In this document: positions 8,620 through 9,654 of the stretch, in pieces | Layout: every line of letters starts with the position of its first letter | Numbering within the stretch: position 1 is the first letter of the stretch | Origin: a bacterium | Lineage (GTDB): Bacteria; Bacillota; Negativicutes; Acidaminococcales; Acidaminococcaceae | Assembly (NCBI GenBank): GCA_004562175.1 | Contig: SFRS01000016.1 | Span: forward strand, 1-9,654 | DNA length: 9,654 bases | Direction of reading: 5' to 3' | Program-made: the position numbers and the translations under genes | The notes under the pieces: model-generated | Seen by the model: the letters and a program-made list of their open reading frames with translations, nothing else | Database searches by the model: none | What the model was told of the DNA's origin: nothing

Positions 8620-9042
8620 TCAGGCCAAATAGTGATATTCCTGCAGCCGGCCAAAGCGCAGCTGCAAGGGCCTGGTTTCAGCATTGGGAGTAATGCTGTC
8701 ATTTACAATCAAATTGCCCAAGGTCGCAATAGGTTCGCGGCCTCGGCTCTGCAAAAAACGAGCATAATACTCCAATTGGGGCACATCCTCATTGGATACA
8801 TAAAAAACAGCAGCTTGCTGTAAGGGGAGCTCGTGCTTGGCAAAAGGGTCCACCACTTCAAAATAAGCCTCCAAAATGCCGGAAATATCCTGTTTTTTCG
8901 GGTTATAGCAGACTTCAATGCCATAAAGCTCTTCACCATTTTGGGCTACGGCATGCACGGGCAGAATTTCCTCCACACCCTTAAGCGTCCGAAAGGTATC
9001 CTTCAAAGCATATGCCTGACCGGCCAAGTATAGTTTTTTCAT
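8620..9042 (-). CDS. MsrA-like protein lacking the catalytic cysteine (degenerate peptide methionine sulfoxide reductase fold)
   Basis: This is a 140-residue cytoplasmic protein with no signal peptide or membrane segment. Several blocks line up with MsrA. AGQAYALKDTFRTLKGV (7-23) sits where MsrA has its AGGCFW..E...L.GV active-site segment. IEVCYNPKKQDISGILEAYFEVVDP (42-66) matches the V.YDP..ISY..LL..FF..HDP block. AAVFYVSNED (77-86) matches the R.AIFY block, and the C-terminal QEYHYLA resembles AE.YHQ.YL. The catalytic Cys is Ala10, the neighbouring Phe-Trp is Tyr-Ala and the active-site Glu is Asp15. The GTQYRS segment and the NP.Y..VC..TGHAE block are missing. The only Cys (Cys45) is not in a catalytic position, so sulfoxide reductase activity is not expected. 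AGGAGG lies 8 nt before the ATG at 9042. It sits upstream of mutA on the same strand; its function is unknown. Confidence 0.62.
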   Translation of the reverse strand: MKKLYLAGQAYALKDTFRTLKGVEEILPVHAVAQNGEELYGIEVCYNPKKQDISGILEAYFEVVDPFAKHELPLQQAAVFYVSNEDVPQLEYYARFLQSRGREPIATLGNLIVNDSITPNAETRPLQLRFGRLQEYHYLA

Positions 9043-9064
9043 AATAATGCCCTCCTAAAACTTG

Positions 9065-9093
9065 CTTATATAAAAAGAAAAGCCACCACGCAA
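9065..9093 (-). promoter_or_regulatory. Weak candidate promoter for the MsrA-like gene, overlapping a terminator
   Basis: On the minus strand TTGCGT (9088-9093), a 17-bp spacer and TATAAG (9065-9070) could form a sigma-70 promoter with a leader of about 20 nt. The -35 box is poor and the site lies inside the terminator hairpin and its T tract, so chance is a fair explanation. It matters because, if real, the MsrA-like gene would not depend on reading through the upstream terminators. Confidence 0.25.
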
Positions 9094-9103
9094 TGTGATG
9101 GCT
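9072..9103 (-). terminator. Intrinsic terminator just upstream of the MsrA-like gene (likely attenuator)
   Basis: On the minus strand AGCCATCAC (9095-9103) pairs with GTGGTGGCT (9081-9089): 9 pairs, one of them G-U, around a 5-nt loop. TTTCTTTTT follows (9072-9080). It ends 29 nt before the ATG at 9042, so it would stop transcription before the gene. Its 5' arm, extended by one C, is also perfectly complementary to an upstream segment (9273-9282), which is the arrangement expected of an attenuator. Confidence 0.82.
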
Positions 9104-9300
9104 GAATTTTCGATGTCGCAGCGCACCCCTACGCTACGACATCAGTGGGAGAAAGGAAATGCTTACAGCTAAAAGGAAATTTTGAGAATGGGATTTGAAC
9201 GCGCAGCTTGTCCAGGGCTGCGAACAAGGGTATAGAAAACATCGATGGCTCGGACCTTCTCTCCTAAGGGTACAGCCATCACGCAGCCTTAAGAGCGCAG
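9104..9300 (-). ncRNA. Structured RNA of unknown class in the leader between two terminators
   Basis: There is no convincing gene here, but the minus strand is rich in nested complementarity. GGCTGCG (9282-9288) pairs with CGCAGCC (9216-9222). Inside it, GATGGCT (9274-9280) pairs with AGCCATC (9244-9250). Downstream, GATGTCGTAGCG (9132-9143) pairs with CGCTGCGACATC (9112-9123) as a 12-bp hairpin with an 8-nt loop. GTGATGGCTG (9273-9282) can instead pair over 10 bp with the 5' arm of the terminator at 9072-9103. CTTGT/ACAAG and CGCAG/CTGCG near 9202-9227 could interleave as a pseudoknot. I could not match it to SAM, TPP, FMN, T-box, 6S, RNase P, tmRNA or SRP consensus features. It could be a second sensor in the leader or an independent small RNA ending at that terminator. 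Confidence 0.45.
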
Positions 9301-9365
9301 AAAATAGAAAACCGTTTTTCAAATAAGCCCCTCCACCCTCTGCGAGCAGGACTATTGAAAAACGG
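9301..9365 (-). terminator. Intrinsic terminator downstream of the cobalamin riboswitch
   Basis: On the minus strand CCGTTTTTCAA (9355-9365) pairs perfectly over 11 bp with TTGAAAAACGG (9312-9322). TTTTCTATTTT follows (9301-9311). The inner 32 nt extend the stem imperfectly (TAGTCC with GGGGCTTA). It lies about 80 nt after the B12 box, a plausible distance for a riboswitch expression platform. I did not identify a clear antiterminator for it. Confidence 0.7.
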
Positions 9366-9445
9366 TGAAATATCATACAGACACGAATTAATACAAAATC
9401 CGTCTCTTCCGACATCTCTCCCCGTCTCTCGCAGGTCTAACGACG

Positions 9446-9561
9446 ATGTATCTTACAGGCAGTTCTTCTGACTTCGTTTCTTCATTCATTTCGCCTTCCC
9501 AGGAATACCCAGTGACCTTTCTGAAATGAACTCCACGTTACAGCGGCGGGACCGTGTCGGA
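9446..9561 (-). promoter_or_regulatory. Cobalamin (B12) riboswitch, 3' half; 5' half missing
   Basis: Read on the minus strand, this matches the cobalamin riboswitch consensus from its middle onward. TCCGACACGG plus GTCCCGCCGCTGTAAC (to 9537) is the conserved core. A helix pairs TTCATTTC (9523-9530) with GAAATGAA (9485-9492). The enclosed GTCACTGGG...CCTGGGAAGGC segment (9493-9517) matches the GCCACTG...GGGAAGGC region. The B12 box AGTCAGAAGAACTGCC (9458-9473) differs from the usual GACCTGCC by one base. Complete elements are about 190-200 nt. The expected 5' half, with its GGGAA and GGTGnAAA segments and the 5' strand of P1/P2, is absent because the sequence changes to phosphofructokinase coding DNA at about 9561. 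Downstream on the same strand are the MsrA-like gene and the B12-dependent mutase operon. As it stands the aptamer should not bind ligand. Confidence 0.85.
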
Positions 9562-9564
9562 ACT
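9556..9564. other. Chimeric junction between riboswitch and phosphofructokinase coding DNA
   Basis: To the left, minus-strand riboswitch consensus holds as far as TCC at 9559-9561. To the right, plus-strand phosphofructokinase codons begin with ACT at 9562, and the codon before it (GGA, Gly) replaces the usual Arg or Lys. The two identities meet within about 3 bp, with GA or GGA as possible microhomology. No inverted repeats, target duplication or transposase accompany it. This pattern fits a misassembly or library chimera, or an illegitimate recombination event. Confidence 0.7.
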
Positions 9565-9654
9565 GCTATTTACCACGGAATTGAATGCTATGGTATCCGC
9601 CGGGGCTGGAATGGTCTGATCTCGGGTGATATTATCCGTCTTGATGAAAAGAGC
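9562..9654 (+). CDS. pfkA: 6-phosphofructokinase fragment, N-terminus missing, right end cut by window
   Basis: These 31 plus-strand codons read TAIYHGIECYGIRRGWNGL then ISGDIIRLDEKS. That matches the bacterial ATP-dependent phosphofructokinase segment around residues 25-55 (for example [21 protein letters not shown] in Geobacillus). The enzyme phosphorylates fructose 6-phosphate in glycolysis. The preceding conserved segment, which carries the nucleotide-binding LTSGGD.PGMNA motif, is not present; upstream of 9562 the DNA is the antisense of a cobalamin riboswitch. The frame stays open back to 9472 and includes an ATG at 9526, but that chimeric N-terminus (MNSTLQRRDRVG) has no relation to the family and no ribosome site. 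The fragment is recognisable over its whole visible length. Whether it is broken in the genome or only in this assembly cannot be told here. Confidence 0.82.

Noticed and set aside
9181..9210. tRNA T-arm-like sequence on the minus strand (GTTCAAATCCCAT)
   Set aside because: The 5' strand of the T stem does not pair, and no matching acceptor stem, anticodon arm or CCA end is found around it.
9331..9345. T-box-like GAGGGTGG on the minus strand
   Set aside because: The invariant ACCGCG part of the T-box motif is missing and no Stem I with a specifier loop is visible. The segment is simply the loop of the terminator at 9301-9365.
9134..9415. Minus-strand 93-codon open frame in the leader (MSEETDFVLIRV...)
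   Set aside because: It has no good ribosome site and no recognisable domain, and it runs straight through two hairpin/terminator structures. It is more likely a chance frame within a structured RNA region.

Overview
The window looks like part of a Negativicutes (diderm Firmicutes) chromosome, probably an Acidaminococcaceae/Phascolarctobacterium-type propionate or succinate fermenter. Two things point there: an outer-membrane porin with an N-terminal SLH domain and coiled coil (OmpM-type, characteristic of the class), and a cobalamin-dependent methylmalonyl-CoA mutase operon. The taxonomic call is inference from gene content; no marker RNA gene is present. All complete genes lie on the minus strand, so transcription runs right to left.

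Layout, left to right. Positions 1-1020 hold a sugar-type ABC transporter solute-binding lipoprotein whose C-terminus runs off the left edge; it has a consensus sigma-70 promoter (1090-1118) and an operator-like palindrome at the start of transcription. A terminator (1214-1243) separates it from the SLH porin (1280-2560), which has its own extended -10 promoter and a hairpin in its leader. A strong terminator (2711-2758) ends the methylmalonyl-CoA mutase operon, which reads mutA (6149-8395), mutB (3954-6149), meaB (2763-3938). MutAB interconverts succinyl-CoA and (R)-methylmalonyl-CoA, and MeaB is the GTPase that loads and protects its adenosylcobalamin. Upstream of mutA is a hairpin-rich spacer of 224 nt and a small gene (8620-9042) that resembles methionine sulfoxide reductase MsrA but lacks the catalytic cysteine.

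The right end is the most interesting part. From 9561 down to about 9446 the minus strand carries the 3' half of a cobalamin riboswitch, with the CCCGC..CTGTAA core, the P7-type helix, the GGGAAGG segment and the B12 box. Between it and the MsrA-like gene are about 400 nt without a gene. That stretch contains two intrinsic terminators, a 12-bp hairpin and a mutually exclusive 10-bp pairing that could act as an antiterminator, so it reads as a long regulatory leader for the mutase cluster.

At about 9559-9562 the riboswitch stops abruptly. A plus-strand reading frame begins there that matches 6-phosphofructokinase from about residue 25 onward, without its first ATP-binding segment. Both elements are cut at the same point, so this is a chimeric junction: either an assembly/library artefact or a genuine illegitimate recombination. 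I see no CRISPR array, insertion sequence, tRNA or rRNA.
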